NCBI GenBank assembly: GCA_000697055.1
Contig: JNDT01002232.1
Coordinates: forward strand, 26,331 to 90,330
DNA: 64,000 bases
Source: Saksenaea vasiformis B4078
Lineage: Eukaryota > Mucoromycota > Mucoromycetes > Mucorales > Saksenaeaceae
Direction: 5' to 3'
In this document: one piece after another, positions 1 to 10,198 of the stretch
How the letters are laid out: each line of letters begins with the position of its first letter
Position numbering within the stretch: position 1 is the first letter of the stretch
Position numbers and translations under genes: made by a program
Notes under the pieces: generated by a model
The model's input: the letters and a program-made list of their open reading frames with translations, nothing else
Told to the model about the DNA's origin: nothing
Database searches by the model: none

Positions 1-746
1 TTATGCGTATCCGACCAAACGAAGATATCTTTGTGCAGCGTATCATGGATCACTTGAAAGAGATGGGCATCGTTGTTTATCTGCAAGGCGAGGGTGAACT
101 TCGGGCGTGCTATGCGGACAGGGTAAAGAGAGGGGGCTTGACGACGAGTAAGCTGAACCTAGACGTCAGTACAGTGATGGCGTTAATTTCAGAGATGTCC
201 CATCACGTGTGTCTGCCAGAGCAAGTATCAGGAGAGCCGCTTAAAATACAGGCTGCTCATGAAGCGGAATCACCAGTTTTGCCGGGTTTACGACGGATTT
301 TAGACAACAAACAATTGTATATTGTGCGGAGCGCATATGACCGGTTGAAAAACATTGTCGACGTAGTGGGCGGTCCGAAAGAAAAAGCGCGGTTTGCTTA
401 TCTCTTCCAGCAGGAGCTCCAGGAAGAAATCCCTTTTGACCAAGCATTATGGACAACGATGCCGTCACTAAAAATTGAAATGGTCCCTGATGCGACATCG
501 GAACGGTTCCGTCAACTGCTAGAGCCGCCTGCTCAGCGCGCCAAGTTAAACAACGGACGGAAGATCCGCAGTCGGTTTTCTGCGTTCCACGCCATTATTT
601 TTGGAAGTGGTGACCATTATCAGATGACCACCATCACCGCCATCCAATGGATGGAAACCGCTCTGACGGATGCAGGTGTGACAGGTGTAGCCCTCGTCTG
701 CCACGAACCGCGCTCGTTAGCAGAACAAAAGATGCACATTTCATAG
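1..746 (+). CDS. DUF1308 (C7orf25-like) protein, 3' part
   Basis: The window opens inside or at the first codon of this reading frame; an ATG lies at base 3, but the family is normally longer, so earlier exons probably lie to the left. The visible 247 residues match the DUF1308 family (UPF0415/C7orf25 homologues). The YIVRSAYDRL...VGGPKEKAR block is followed near the end by FHAIIFGSGD, then TTIT and a closing VCHEPRSLAEQK. The FGSGD and EPR(A/S)L elements near the C-terminus are hallmarks of the family, which has a PIN-like nuclease fold and no firm biochemical role. No intron is needed within the visible part. The next gene is about 1.2 kb away and tiny. Family assignment is fairly secure; function is not known. 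Confidence 0.72.
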   Translation, partial: MRIRPNEDIFVQRIMDHLKEMGIVVYLQGEGELRACYADRVKRGGLTTSKLNLDVSTVMALISEMSHHVCLPEQVSGEPLKIQAAHEAESPVLPGLRRILDNKQLYIVRSAYDRLKNIVDVVGGPKEKARFAYLFQQELQEEIPFDQALWTTMPSLKIEMVPDATSERFRQLLEPPAQRAKLNNGRKIRSRFSAFHAIIFGSGDHYQMTTITAIQWMETALTDAGVTGVALVCHEPRSLAEQKMHIS

Positions 747-905
747 AAAATAACTCTGCGGAGTGTTTCATGCACGTCATAGTAACTTTTTTGTGTCCCA
801 ATCCATCACAACACCATTCCAATCCAAAAGCTTAATCTTGCACTTGAAGGGGAAAATCACATTGCAAGTACTACCATGAAACTGAGACATTACTATTTAT
901 TGGAA

Positions 906-925
906 ATGATGATGATGATGATGAT
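906..925. repeat. (ATG)n microsatellite
   Basis: About six uninterrupted ATG units in non-coding DNA. Confidence 0.9.
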
Positions 926-1792
926 CATCGTGCTATTTTCTTAAGCATCTCATTTGAAGAGCATGAATTCTAATTTATCGTTTGCTATCTAATGGTTACG
1001 CATTGATGGCGCACTATCTGTTTCATGCGTTAGGCAAAGGGTGCCATGTTAACGGAACTTTAGTCATTCAGGACATGACCCCATCATCCGTCGCATGTCA
1101 CCATGGTCATGAGCTTAAAAAAAACAAGAAAAGAAAGAAGAATAAGCATACATAGTCCATTTGTTCTTTTTCCTTTCTTTCTTTGTTAAGGTTGCTAGCA
1201 CTGCTTGTTTCTCTAAATTTGAGACGAAGAATTCCCTACAGCCGTTTAGACAAAGTACAAACCTTTGATTTTAAATTCCGAACAGCCCAAGTTAGCTCTT
1301 TGCTTGGTTTTGAAACGTTATACTTCTTGAGTGGAGAATGAAAATTCTGCTTTTCTGTCCGGGTGTATTTATTTTCGTGTATGACAAAAGGTTCCTTGGC
1401 AATGGTTCTTTCTCTCTCTCTCTCTGCAATATGAGAATTCCTTGCGTTTTCCTTTATATGCGTCATCAATAGATAAAGACGGAAATAGCGTGATCGAGTT
1501 GCAGCAGCCTGACTGAAATAGACTATTTCATTGGAAAAAAGAATTAAGCAACATAAAAGAGAATATTTATTTATTTATACTTTTCCCAAAGAAAAAACCT
1601 TTAGATCCAATTATATAGCCAAGTCATTGCAATGCCAAAACGATACCAACGAGAAAAATTATATATAGATCACAAAAGAAAGAAAGAAAAAAAGGGGGGA
1701 GAAAGGGAAAGGTCGGGGAAGGGAAAAGAGCAGGGGAAACACTCAAGTTACATGAACGGCGCCTAGCGCAGTTCCTGAGAGGCTTTGATGCC

Positions 1793-1819
<27 letters not shown>
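1793..1819. repeat. (GA)n microsatellite
   Basis: About thirteen GA units, downstream of the stop of the small minus-strand gene and possibly in its 3' UTR. A shorter CT run lies at about 1408-1425. Confidence 0.9.
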
Positions 1820-1823
<4 letters not shown>

Positions 1824-1912
1824 AACAGATAGAAGGAGAAAGAAGCCTATGATACATTATGTATAAAAAAGGGGCGGGAATCATATATAAGGAATTGCAG
1901 CGACGGTGGTTG

Positions 1913-2191
1913 TCATGGTAAGATTGGAAAGGCTTCGAGATCATCAGGCTGCATAAGCTCGTGGTCTTGTTCTTCTTCTTCTTCTTCGTCTTCTTTCAAT
2001 ACGTGAATGGTCCATTGAGAGGGATGAACACCGTTTCGAGGACAGGATTCCTGCTCGTTTTATGTGAGTGAATCAATAATAATTTAAGATTTTTTGTGTA
2101 TCTATAGATGATCTGCTTGTACCTGATGTTGAGGAAGCCAGCTTCCACATAGTTCACATGTAGCAGGTACAATGAGTGCTGGTGAATACAT
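1913..2191 (-). CDS. Small C2HC zinc-knuckle-like protein (68 aa)
   Basis: Two exons, complement(1913..2050, 2123..2191), with a 72-nt intron (GTAC donor, CAG acceptor). They join in phase 0 to a 68-residue protein starting MYSPALIVPATCELCGSW. Residues 12-26 hold C-x2-C-x6-H-x3-C (CELC, then HQESC), a spacing compatible with one zinc ion. A hexa-glutamate run follows, then a short acidic C-terminus ending FPILP. The splice removes in-frame stops, and the cysteine pattern spans the junction. Both points argue for a real gene, as does an ATG in a reasonable context (CTCAATG). No family recognised. Further 5' exons cannot be excluded. Possible roles (protein or RNA binding) are speculation. Confidence 0.5.
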
Positions 2192-3177
2192 TGAGGGAAA
2201 GTGAAAAGGAATAAAAAGAGAAAAAGAAAATGTTCGTGAGGAAAGAAGAAAACGTGTGAGAGTGTGTGAAGCTGGGCTTTTTAAAAAGATCTTGTCAAGG
2301 TGTCAATTTTGGACCGTATCACAACTTAAAAAAAATATTCATGTGGCCCTCTTTTTCTTGTTTTCTTTCTCTTTCCCTCTCTCTTTACCTTACTTCTCTC
2401 TTATCCTTCCCTTTCTGTTTACCTATCTTAATTCCATCAAGATAAATCTTTCTTCATGTTGGCATAGTGATAAACAGTTTACCCTATTCAGAGGAAAAAA
2501 AAAAGGGGTCGTAATCTGCAGTATTGATTATAATTTAAGCTGACTGAATCGTGTATTTGTTTGCATGTTGTGTAGGGTGCGTGTGTGAGATTAAAGCAAA
2601 TGAGAATGTACGCGCACGCAACCTTGGTAAAATTTGTGTATGTTCACGTTGTGACTAACGTTACACACACAAGTCAAATTGCTTCTCATCTCAAAGTAAA
2701 ATACCCGTTCTAGCTCATGACGAGATTTGTTTGTATTTGTTCAAGTGGTCAATCAGCTGGAAAAGAATGATCATTCCATCACATGAGATTTGTTACCACC
2801 CAAACTATGGCTAAGCAAAAAGAAAAAAGCCATTACTATGTACAGCTGATATAAAAAGTCCAACTTTTTGAAAAATAATAAAATAGATGGTGATATTTAG
2901 ACCACCATGGAAACTGCGAAAGTCGGAAGAAAAAAAAGTGTTTATGGATGATGTCAACTCTTCTCAAAATATAGTGTGATCCTCTGCACAGATGGCGTAA
3001 CAGCTTCACCATCACAGATTCTGTAGATGAAGCAGAAGAGGTTCGACAAGTGAAGAATAAGGGAAAAGAAACAGAGAAAAAACGTGATGTAATGGTGCAT
3101 AGTATTTTTAAAAGAAAAAAAAGTTATGTGCTAACGACATGTTAATAAACAGCATGACTTTTCTTTTTCTTTCTCAT

Positions 3178-3197
3178 TAGTAGTAGTAGTAGTAGTA
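3178..3197. repeat. (TAG)n microsatellite
   Basis: Six to seven TAG units in intergenic DNA about 570 bp before the acyl-CoA synthetase start. Confidence 0.9.
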
Positions 3198-3712
3198 CCT
3201 TACGATAATTCATTATCTAACCAAACGGAAATATATAATTACCATGGTTTGGATAAAAGTAGGAACACGTTACACTCAGGGCTTGTGTTATACACATAGA
3301 GGTAAGGGAAAGGAGTTATTCGGATCGACTCGCATGATCTGCAAAAAGGTAAACAGGCGATATTCGGAAGCGAAAAAAAGGGTTACAGCCCCAACTTTCG
3401 GTAGCATGATTTCAGCCGAGGAAGGAAAAAAGTTATGAAGAAATCACAAAGATGAGTCAGTAAGTATCTGCATAATCGATGGCGTTTATGATTTATACGC
3501 AGTTATCTCTTTCTTTAGTTTTATCGTTCCGGAAGATCAGTTTCTGATTGAGTAAGCGACAAATGGATGTGCGTAGCACATAACATAACTGAAGCACGGA
3601 CAGAGTAACTAAAAACAGAAACGCACACCAAATCGACATCTGTTTTAATCTCAGTTCCCAAGTTAGTGAAATTCACATGGTCAACGCGCTCCACGTTTGT
3701 GATTCATTTATG

Positions 3713-3720
3713 TATATATA
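3713..3720 (+). promoter_or_regulatory. Possible TATA element
   Basis: TATATATA lies 43 nt before the acyl-CoA synthetase ATG. It could be a TATA box with a very short leader, or chance in AT-rich DNA. Confidence 0.3.
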
Positions 3721-3763
3721 CTCGGAACAATGCTAAATTTTCTCAAAAGATTAACGATCCATC

Positions 3764-6106
3764 ATGAAAAACTTTGCAATTGAAGTCGGAGGAGAACAAC
3801 CTAATGGAGGACGCATCAGACGATCTGCTCTTACAGAAGAAGAAGGCTTGGTTAGGGTTCCTAGTAAGAATGTCCACACCTTGTACGATGTACTTCAAAA
3901 CAGCGTGAAGAAGTATGGTGATTTCGAAGCCTTTGGCTACCGAAATGTTGAACGAATTATTGAGGAAGAAAAAGAAGTAACCAAGTACATTGATGGTGCC
4001 GAGACAAAGCAGAAGAAAGTGTGGAAGTACTTCCAGTTGTCGAAATACAATTTCATCACCTACAACGAAGCCTCGGAACGAGTACATCATATTGGCGCAG
4101 GGTTTGCTCGACTTGGTCTCAAGGAAAAAGCAAAGGTCGAGATCTTTGCAGCAACAAAGTAACTACTACCACCACCACTGCTACTATAGCACGCAATTGA
4201 TTCACAACGAATTCTTTAGTATGCATTGGCTTTTAACTGCACATGGTCTCTTTACTCAGAACATGACTATCGTCACCGCCTATGAGACTTTGGGTGAAGA
4301 AGGTTTACTGCATTCAATGAACGAGACGGAGGTGGAGGCTATTTTCACTTCGGCGGATCTATTGCCAGTAGTAAGCAAGATTGTTAACCGATGTCCCTCG
4401 CTACGATTTGTCATCTATGGTGGTGAAGCAAAGCCGGAAGTGGTGGCACAGGCCAAGGGTGGATGGGTGCGTAGTGTGCTTTCTATCGACGAGTTGGTGC
4501 AGATTGGTATCGATAATCCAAAGGAACCACGGACTCCTGAGCCCGAAGATCTGTGTTGCATTATGTACACTTCTGGTAGCACCGGTAATCCAAAAGGTGT
4601 GATGCTATCCCACAAGAATCTTGTTGCTGGTGGTAAGTCGCAATGGAGGTATATACATCTGCCTCCCCCTAAAACTTATACTATGCCATGTCTAGTCGCA
4701 TCTTGTACAGCGCTACTTGGAGATTATGTCGGAACGGACGACTGTATGTTGGCCTATCTACCACTTGCCCACGTGTTGGAATTTATCGTAGAGAATTGCT
4801 GTATCTACTGGGGCGTTTGTCTCGGCTATGGATCTCCCAGGACGCTAACCGATGCTTCTGTTCGAAACTGCAATGGTGACATGAAAGAGCTCCGTCCAAC
4901 GTTGATGACGGGTGTACCAGCTGTATGGGAATCCATCCGAAAATCCATCCTGGCCAAGGTGAATGCCACTTCTCCAGCAGCACAGAAACTGTTTTATACT
5001 GCATTTGCTACCAAAGCATGGCTTTGTGAACGTGGTCTCCCTTCACCTGTGTTGGATCGTGTAGTATTTAACAAGATCAAGGAGCAAGTGGGCGGCCGTC
5101 TTCGCTATGCTATTTCAGGCGGCGCTCCCCTCGCAATTGAAACACAAAGATTCTTGTGCGTCACTGTCGCTCATATCATTATTGGCTTTGGTATGACAGA
5201 AAGTAAGTTACTGAAGGAATAGAAGAAGAAGGAAAAAAGAACAGGCAACTCATTTTTTGTTGCTCCAATTAGGCTGCGGGTAAGCGATCATAATGGACTT
5301 AAAAGGGGAAGTATTATTTTTTTTCTAAAACGTACGTACATTACCTAGTATGTGTACGCTCAGTTCTCCGGAGCAATATGGATACGGTCACGTCGGCGGG
5401 CCAACCCCTTGTTGTGAAATCAAGTTGGTGGATGTTCCAGAAGCAAATTACTTTTCGACCAATGCTAAGCCACAAGGTGAAGTGTGGGTCCGTGGACCAG
5501 CCGTGACAAAAGGTTACTGGAAGCGTGAAGATGTCACAAAAGAGACAATCAACGAGGACGGCTGGCTTCAAACGGGTGATATCGCAGAGATCAACGAGGA
5601 TGGAACCTATACCATTATTGACCGAAAAAAGAACTTGGTGAAGTTGAGCAATGGCGAGTATATCGCCCTGGAAAAGTTGGAATCCGTCTATAAGAGTTGC
5701 CTTTGCGTTAGTAACGTATGTGTTTATGCCGACTCCTTGATGCCGAGACCAGTAGCGCTGGTGGTGCCGTTGGAGAGCGCAGTACGCAAACTAGCAAAGG
5801 CGAAAGACGTTAAAGAAAAAGATTGGGAGAAACTCTGTGCGAATGCGACAGTAAAGAAGGCAGTGTTGGCTGCCATGTTAGAAGCGGCAAAAGAAGCTAA
5901 CTTGAAACCAGCCGAGCTGTTGTTTGATATCCACTTGTGCTCAGCAGAATGGACAGTAGAAGGAGTAAGTGTTTCTTTTTCTTTCTCTTTCAAATCGATC
6001 AGCTGATGTATGCTAACAATTGCTTCAGGGATTATTAACTGCCGCCCAGAAGATCAAGCGTCATGATATCAACAAACAATACAAAAACCAATTAGATGCT
6101 CTGTAA
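3764..6106 (+). CDS. Long-chain acyl-CoA synthetase (Faa1/Faa4-like)
   Basis: Activates long-chain fatty acids to acyl-CoA via an acyl-AMP intermediate, on membranes. Six exons: 3764..4158, 4220..4632, 4696..5202, 5273..5279, 5349..5964, 6029..6106, giving 671 aa, normal for fungal Faa proteins. The AMP-binding P-loop YTSGSTGNPKG lies at about residue 248. TLGEEGL precedes it, and PLAHVLEF and GYW...DGWLQTGDI follow, ending LLTAAQKIKR as in the family. The fourth exon is only 7 nt; it supplies part of the conserved GMTE-SCG-M segment (residues 439-441), and the frame cannot be closed without it. The third intron pair therefore reads GT..AG, 7 nt, GT..AG (70 and 69 nt). The start is the first ATG, with a TATA-like element upstream. 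The 63-nt second intron has no stop and is a multiple of three, so a naive ORF call would include it. Confidence 0.93.
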
Positions 6107-6135
6107 GCCACAATGGCTTCTCCTGTACCAGCTAC

Positions 6136-6430
6136 TTACCCAACGACATAGAAACTCCCGACAAGTGGTCTAAAGCTTATTCCCTTATATAAACAAACAG
6201 AACGGTAGAAAAAAAAATTCAGTAAGACCCTGTGTTGATCACGGATTCTAGAATAAAGATCATCAGCATCATGAAACAATACCAACTTGGGCTTTTCTAG
6301 GTGGAAATGCCTGTATTGGCGATGACCGACAAGGTTCATATTCCCCAAAGTTGTGCCACCACTTCGTTTCAGATTCCCACTGCTGTAGTACAAAATGAAG
6401 CTGTCCTTCCTGATCTTATCACTGTTTCTA
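6136..6430 (-). pseudogene. Coding-like ORF without start, relic
   Basis: An open minus-strand frame begins after a stop with no ATG until inside the frame. It overlaps the expected 3' UTR of the acyl-CoA synthetase gene. It has an uneven but protein-like composition (for example HFHLEKPKLVLFHDADDLY). No family recognised. It may belong to the broken frame at 6533-6923, on the same strand just upstream. Confidence 0.2.
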
Positions 6431-6532
6431 GCAAAACATTGGATGTGTTACGGAGAGCAAAAAGAAAAAAAAAGAGGAAAAAAATTAATTAAGTTCGGTT
6501 TGACGACACTTACCAATATATGTTTGTTGATC

Positions 6533-6923
6533 TCACATTTTTTGCCTAGCCATTACTGGCCACCACACCGTGAAGTTCCTTTCATCAGCAAATGATGGCT
6601 GATTCTGCAAACAGTGAGCCAATATATAGCTGGAAATCTCGTACAACCTTTGCTGTCTTTCGAATGTCCTCGTCAACGCCAGGATTATTATTGCAAGCAT
6701 TGTACGGGCGCAGCTGTTCGCTTCCCTTTTCGGATTGAGGCGACGTTCCTGTGCCCATTTTTGTTGCAAGATGGCGGCGGATGACCCTTTCGAGGTGCGA
6801 CTTGTTTAATCTTCCGATCTTCTTGTAAGGAACTGGCGAACACAATGGATGAGCGAAAGCTATACTTGGTGCAATACCTTCGGCTTGATACATCAACCTA
6901 ACCATCTCGGTTGAGAAAGACAC
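6533..6923 (-). pseudogene. Frameshifted coding relic
   Basis: Two overlapping minus-strand frames look like one protein broken by a shift near 6650. The first contains LNKSHLERVIRRHLATKMGT and VVRDFQLY. The second continues SSYILAHCLQNQPSFADERN and ends VWWPVMARQKM. The RDF(E/Q)LY element followed by a Cys-Leu helix is reminiscent of the N-terminal part of TnpB/Fanzor-like mobile proteins common in Mucoromycota; this is recollection, not a computed match. No splice pair I could find repairs the frame. Confidence 0.3.
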
Positions 6924-7431
6924 TTGGACGGCCTTATCAAGATCACCCTATGCTTTCTGTTTTCTTTCCAATTTTCTGCACTTATTGAGTGGAAGCGTCT
7001 ATTTTTAGCCACCACTGTGGAAGACATAACTATAGTTGGTAGACAACTTTAACCAGAAGGGTTCTTGTAGCTCATCGCCCGAGCTGCCTTCTTCAATTTT
7101 CTTTTTGCAAGGACCACTCATACGAAGAATCAGAGAATACCATACGCGCGGCTTTCTTGATCCATCCTGCTCTAAAGAAGCGCTGATTTCAACTTTGTGT
7201 TTAAAAGTCTTGCTCTTTCGTACATGTATGGATATTTACAGTCCGTAGTGAAGTTAGCAAACAGTGCAGAGGTGCTAGTATAAAACGATCTGCATATTTC
7301 TCCTTGTATTTCATTCTATGATCTGGTTCATAGAACAGAAAGGTACACAACATAAACGCAACATTGTATCAAGGGCCAGCCGTTACTATGTATTAATGAT
7401 CATTAAGAAGAAGAAAAGAACGCTTTTACTG
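6924..7431. other. Intergenic, nothing convincing
   Basis: Unique sequence with a plus-strand ORF (7036-7248) that shows no family features. The right part is the 3' flank of the surface-protein gene. Confidence 0.4.
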
Positions 7432-8470
7432 CTATTGTGTATGCGGTTTGTCTGAAGTGGTGAAGTCACTGGTGGGAGTAGTCGCTGAGTACATATAGCC
7501 AGTTGGTGTTTCCACTTCGATACGTGACATGGTTCTTTGAGGCGGTAATGTTGTCATTGGATAGGTTGTAGGTGGTAATGCACGAGCAACCCTAGGCGGC
7601 GGTGTTCTCTGATAGTACATAGGTGGACTGTATGTATTTTCATACGGCCCATTATCAACGTGATGCGTTGGTTCTGCAAACACGTCGTTAAATTCCTGGA
7701 GTCGATCTGTTTGCCGTCGCTTTTTTCGTCGCAAAAGCAATATAATGCCCATTGCCTAAATCAAAAATTATTAATTGAGCAAATGAGCACATCTTTTTCT
7801 TTTTTTTTTGTACCAGGCCAATAAGAACAACGCCAGCAGCAGCAACGCCGGCGATCTGTGGCGCGCCGAAGGACGAATTGCTCATATGTCCTGATCCATC
7901 CGTGTTTGTCGCTGTGGTTGCTGATGAAGAGGTAGTAAAAGATGTAGTAGTCGTTTTTGAAGTGGTCGTAGTAGTAGTTGTGTTTGCTGTCGTTGTCGGT
8001 GGCGTCGTAGATGTGGTTGTTGTCGTCGTTGTCGAGGAAGCAGCCGTTGTTGTTGGTGGGACCGTTGTTGTCGTCGCTGCTGTTGTTGATGATGGCGTCG
8101 GCATGGCAGTGCTTTTGGATCCAAGCATGATGTAGATGGGAACAGAAGCCCTTTCAGATGGTACACCGTTTGCTTGCACGACAATGTAGTTACCACTTCC
8201 ACTAGGGGCATCTTTCGGTATATAGGCAGACGTCGATGTCTGGGATGCATCCAGGTTTTGTGCTATCACCGCTATTGTTGTCAGAGATGCTTCATTTGGT
8301 CCCCTTGCGAGCTCAATATTGATCGTTTTCGCCGTAGAAGGCACACCAGACCATGTTACCAGCACATGGGTGCCTGCAAAGATAGGTGTATGAGACCATG
8401 GCAGGCCAATGGAAAGCGCTACCACCGAAACGTTGAAAAAAACGTAAGTGAGCAGGAAAGTAAGGATCAT
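7432..8470 (-). CDS. Kre9/KNH-type Ser/Thr-rich surface protein with TM helix
   Basis: Exons complement(7432..7755, 7814..8470), 58-nt intron, 326 aa. A signal peptide (MILTFLLTYVFFNVSVVA) leads into a Kre9/KNH domain at about residues 20-115. It shows the usual pattern: aromatic/Pro start, AGTHVLVTWSG, LARGP, IAQNLDASQTS, then SGSGNYIVVQ. A Thr/Ser stretch, expected to be O-mannosylated, follows (about 125-200). Next is a single membrane helix (IAGVAAAGVVLIGL) crossing the splice site, then an RRKKRR stop-transfer and a Pro/Tyr-rich cytoplasmic tail of about 90 residues. The family is tied to beta-1,6-glucan and the cell wall. A cytosolic tail suggests a wall sensor or anchored mannoprotein rather than a GPI protein; this is inference. 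The ATG at 8470 is the first true ATG of the frame. Confidence 0.85.
7915..8105 (-). repeat. Thr-codon repeat tract in the surface protein
   Basis: Near-continuous ACN codons interrupted by Ser and Pro encode the Thr-rich stalk. Triplet-level redundancy makes the tract prone to length change, and it produces spurious open frames on the opposite strand (Val-rich) and in frame +1 (Gln/Arg-rich). Confidence 0.8.
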
Positions 8471-9273
8471 TACATGGAAGAAAAGAAAAAAAAAGAACAA
8501 TTTCGTTGCTGTGGGATAGATTCAGTTATTCACATGTGTACAAGATTACAGGTCGTTTCTGCCTCAAATTGGCACCTTTTTGACTCCGAACTCCAGATGA
8601 GGCATAAGCTTTCAGCAAAGCGTCGTACAGCCTAATTTCTTGTAAGACGTCTGTCTACCCTTTCGAAAGCCACACATCGTAAAATCTAAACGTTATAACA
8701 TGTATTACCAGAATAACAATTCGTGATATTCCATGTTCTTCATAAATAACCCAAAGTAGCAGCAAAATTATTTCTGATCGTTATCCATTCACCAGAAAAG
8801 GATCTTAGTATATAGCTGATCTTACCGAAATCAGCTCGCGCCTAAAAATCCTCCTCTTAAACAACGATTTAACGCAATTTGATTGGCACAAGCGGAGTCT
8901 TTTACTCATTTTCACAATGGTGCCTGTTTCCAAAGGATGGGAAACCTCCTTCCCGGTGCTATCTTCAGAGTATACGGTCTCTGGGCTATGCAAGCGGTTG
9001 CATGTAGCATTTTCATACATCTACTAAACTATACAATATTTTTAGGCTTGGGAGCTAATGTTTTGGATCTAACGTCCAAATGAGTTGTTGCACTTACGAT
9101 CTTACCCATAGCCAGCGCCAAGATGTATAGCATCCCATGCGATTAGCGACTGAATGTCCTTTTTACGCTACTTGAAGTTGACTGTGCATTGTTAAGTTTA
9201 TTTCAAGCTCGCGCCACTAATTATAAAAGCGGCGCGTAGTGGAAGAGCTAGACGGGATCCTGTAAATGAAAGG
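8471..9273. other. Intergenic, nothing convincing
   Basis: Upstream region of the surface-protein gene. Short ORFs on both strands show no family features. Confidence 0.4.
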
Positions 9274-9645
9274 CTAGTTGTTGATACCACTATTTTTTGA
9301 TATATCTCCCGGTTCTTCTCCCAGAGAATAGATATCTTCGTAAAATTTATTTTCTTGCACTATTTCTTCAAGTAATTCCTTCTTTCTTTGTGGAGTGTCT
9401 CTCCTCGCACCGGTTTGGCAACGTCTTTTTCCTACGATATCATCTTTTGTGATGACTTTCTCTTCCGTATGACTCGTTCTTGTTGCGATATTCGCTGCAA
9501 CGCGTCTTCCTACTGTGTCTCCCTTGGAACATCTCTTTTGCAATATGTTGTGTTGCTATACAGATCGTCAGGTGTGTAGCCGTGATATATTTTCTTTGGC
9601 GTACGACCTGATAGAAAAACATTATTACGTACCATGAGCGTTCGG
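9274..9645 (-). pseudogene. Broken gene tail (TAG stop plus frameshift)
   Basis: Reading minus from about 9615 after a plausible acceptor (TTTCTATCAG), the frame gives RTPKKIYHGYTPDDLYSNT and ends at a TAG after DVPRETQ. Past that TAG the same frame continues EDALQRISQQERVIRKRK and then stops. A second frame takes over with GKRRCQTGARRDTPQRKK, LLEEIVQENKFYEDIYSLGE and PGDISKNSG, to a stop at 9274. Uniform Lys/Arg/Glu-rich coding character across the breaks suggests one decayed gene. Family not recognised. Confidence 0.35.
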
Positions 9646-9734
9646 TGCATCAACAAATAGAGACAAAAGTGCACATCACCGAAGAAAACTCAAGACGCTA
9701 CGAGTCTACTTGAACATATATCGCAAACCACCAA

Positions 9735-9905
9735 ATGTCCAATGCACTTTCATTGTATGCACAAGTTCCTAATCAGCAATACAGATATCGCTCAGTTCAA
9801 TTCAGTGATCTGGAGAGACGCATCTACGTTCTCAAAGTCTATAAAGAGGGCAACGACCAGGACAACTTCATTGGGATGACAGAAGTATACAGATTTCAAA
9901 CGTAG
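9735..9905 (+). pseudogene. 56-codon ORF resembling half a C2 domain
   Basis: ATG to TAG, 56 residues. The C-terminal half, VLKVYKEGNDQDNFIGMTEV, resembles the strand-loop-strand of C2 domains (V.D.....D..IG...). The N-terminal half of a C2 domain is absent, and no splice partner is evident. Possibly a relic, possibly a coincidence. Confidence 0.25.
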
Positions 9906-10198
9906 AAAATCCTCCCTTTGTCCCAGTTTGTCATTTCCAAGCACAATACATACATTGAATGAGTCGAAGTTTCTGTTGAGATTTGCATCTAGCAGTTTAT
10001 AGAGTCGGTAATCACCTAGATCTTCATCGTAGACGTTCAGCAGTAGCTACATGCTGCTTCAAACGATGATTACTTTGTCGCACGATATGAACCAAGAATT
10101 CTGTTGTATAATGACACCTACATACTTCGTAATACTCGTTTGAGATCACACACCGGTTATTGTCTACAAGGTAATAAGGATTGACTGAACATGTTGGT

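Larger units (their letters stand above)
836..1912. other. Intergenic, simple repeats, no gene seen
   Basis: Holds 3' flanks of the DUF1308 gene and of the small minus-strand gene. An ATG-triplet run (906-925), a CT run (about 1408-1425) and a GA run (about 1793-1819) stand out. The minus-strand ORF at 1624-1944 reads straight through the GA run and is Ser/Leu/Phe low-complexity; I do not regard it as coding. Confidence 0.5.
2192..3763. other. Intergenic, no gene seen
   Basis: AT-rich with homopurine and homopyrimidine patches. A (TAG)n run lies at about 3178-3197. ORFs at 2256-2543 and 3244-3438 are low-complexity or lack splice support. The end is the promoter of the acyl-CoA synthetase gene. 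Confidence 0.5.

Noticed and set aside
1624..1944. 106-codon minus ORF through a GA repeat
   Set aside because: Low-complexity Ser/Leu/Phe translation of a microsatellite, and it overlaps the stop of the better supported small gene.
7878..8250. Val-rich plus-strand and Gln/Arg-rich minus-strand ORFs
   Set aside because: They are alternative frames of the Thr-rich stalk of the Kre9/KNH-type protein; composition is explained by the ACN codon repeat.
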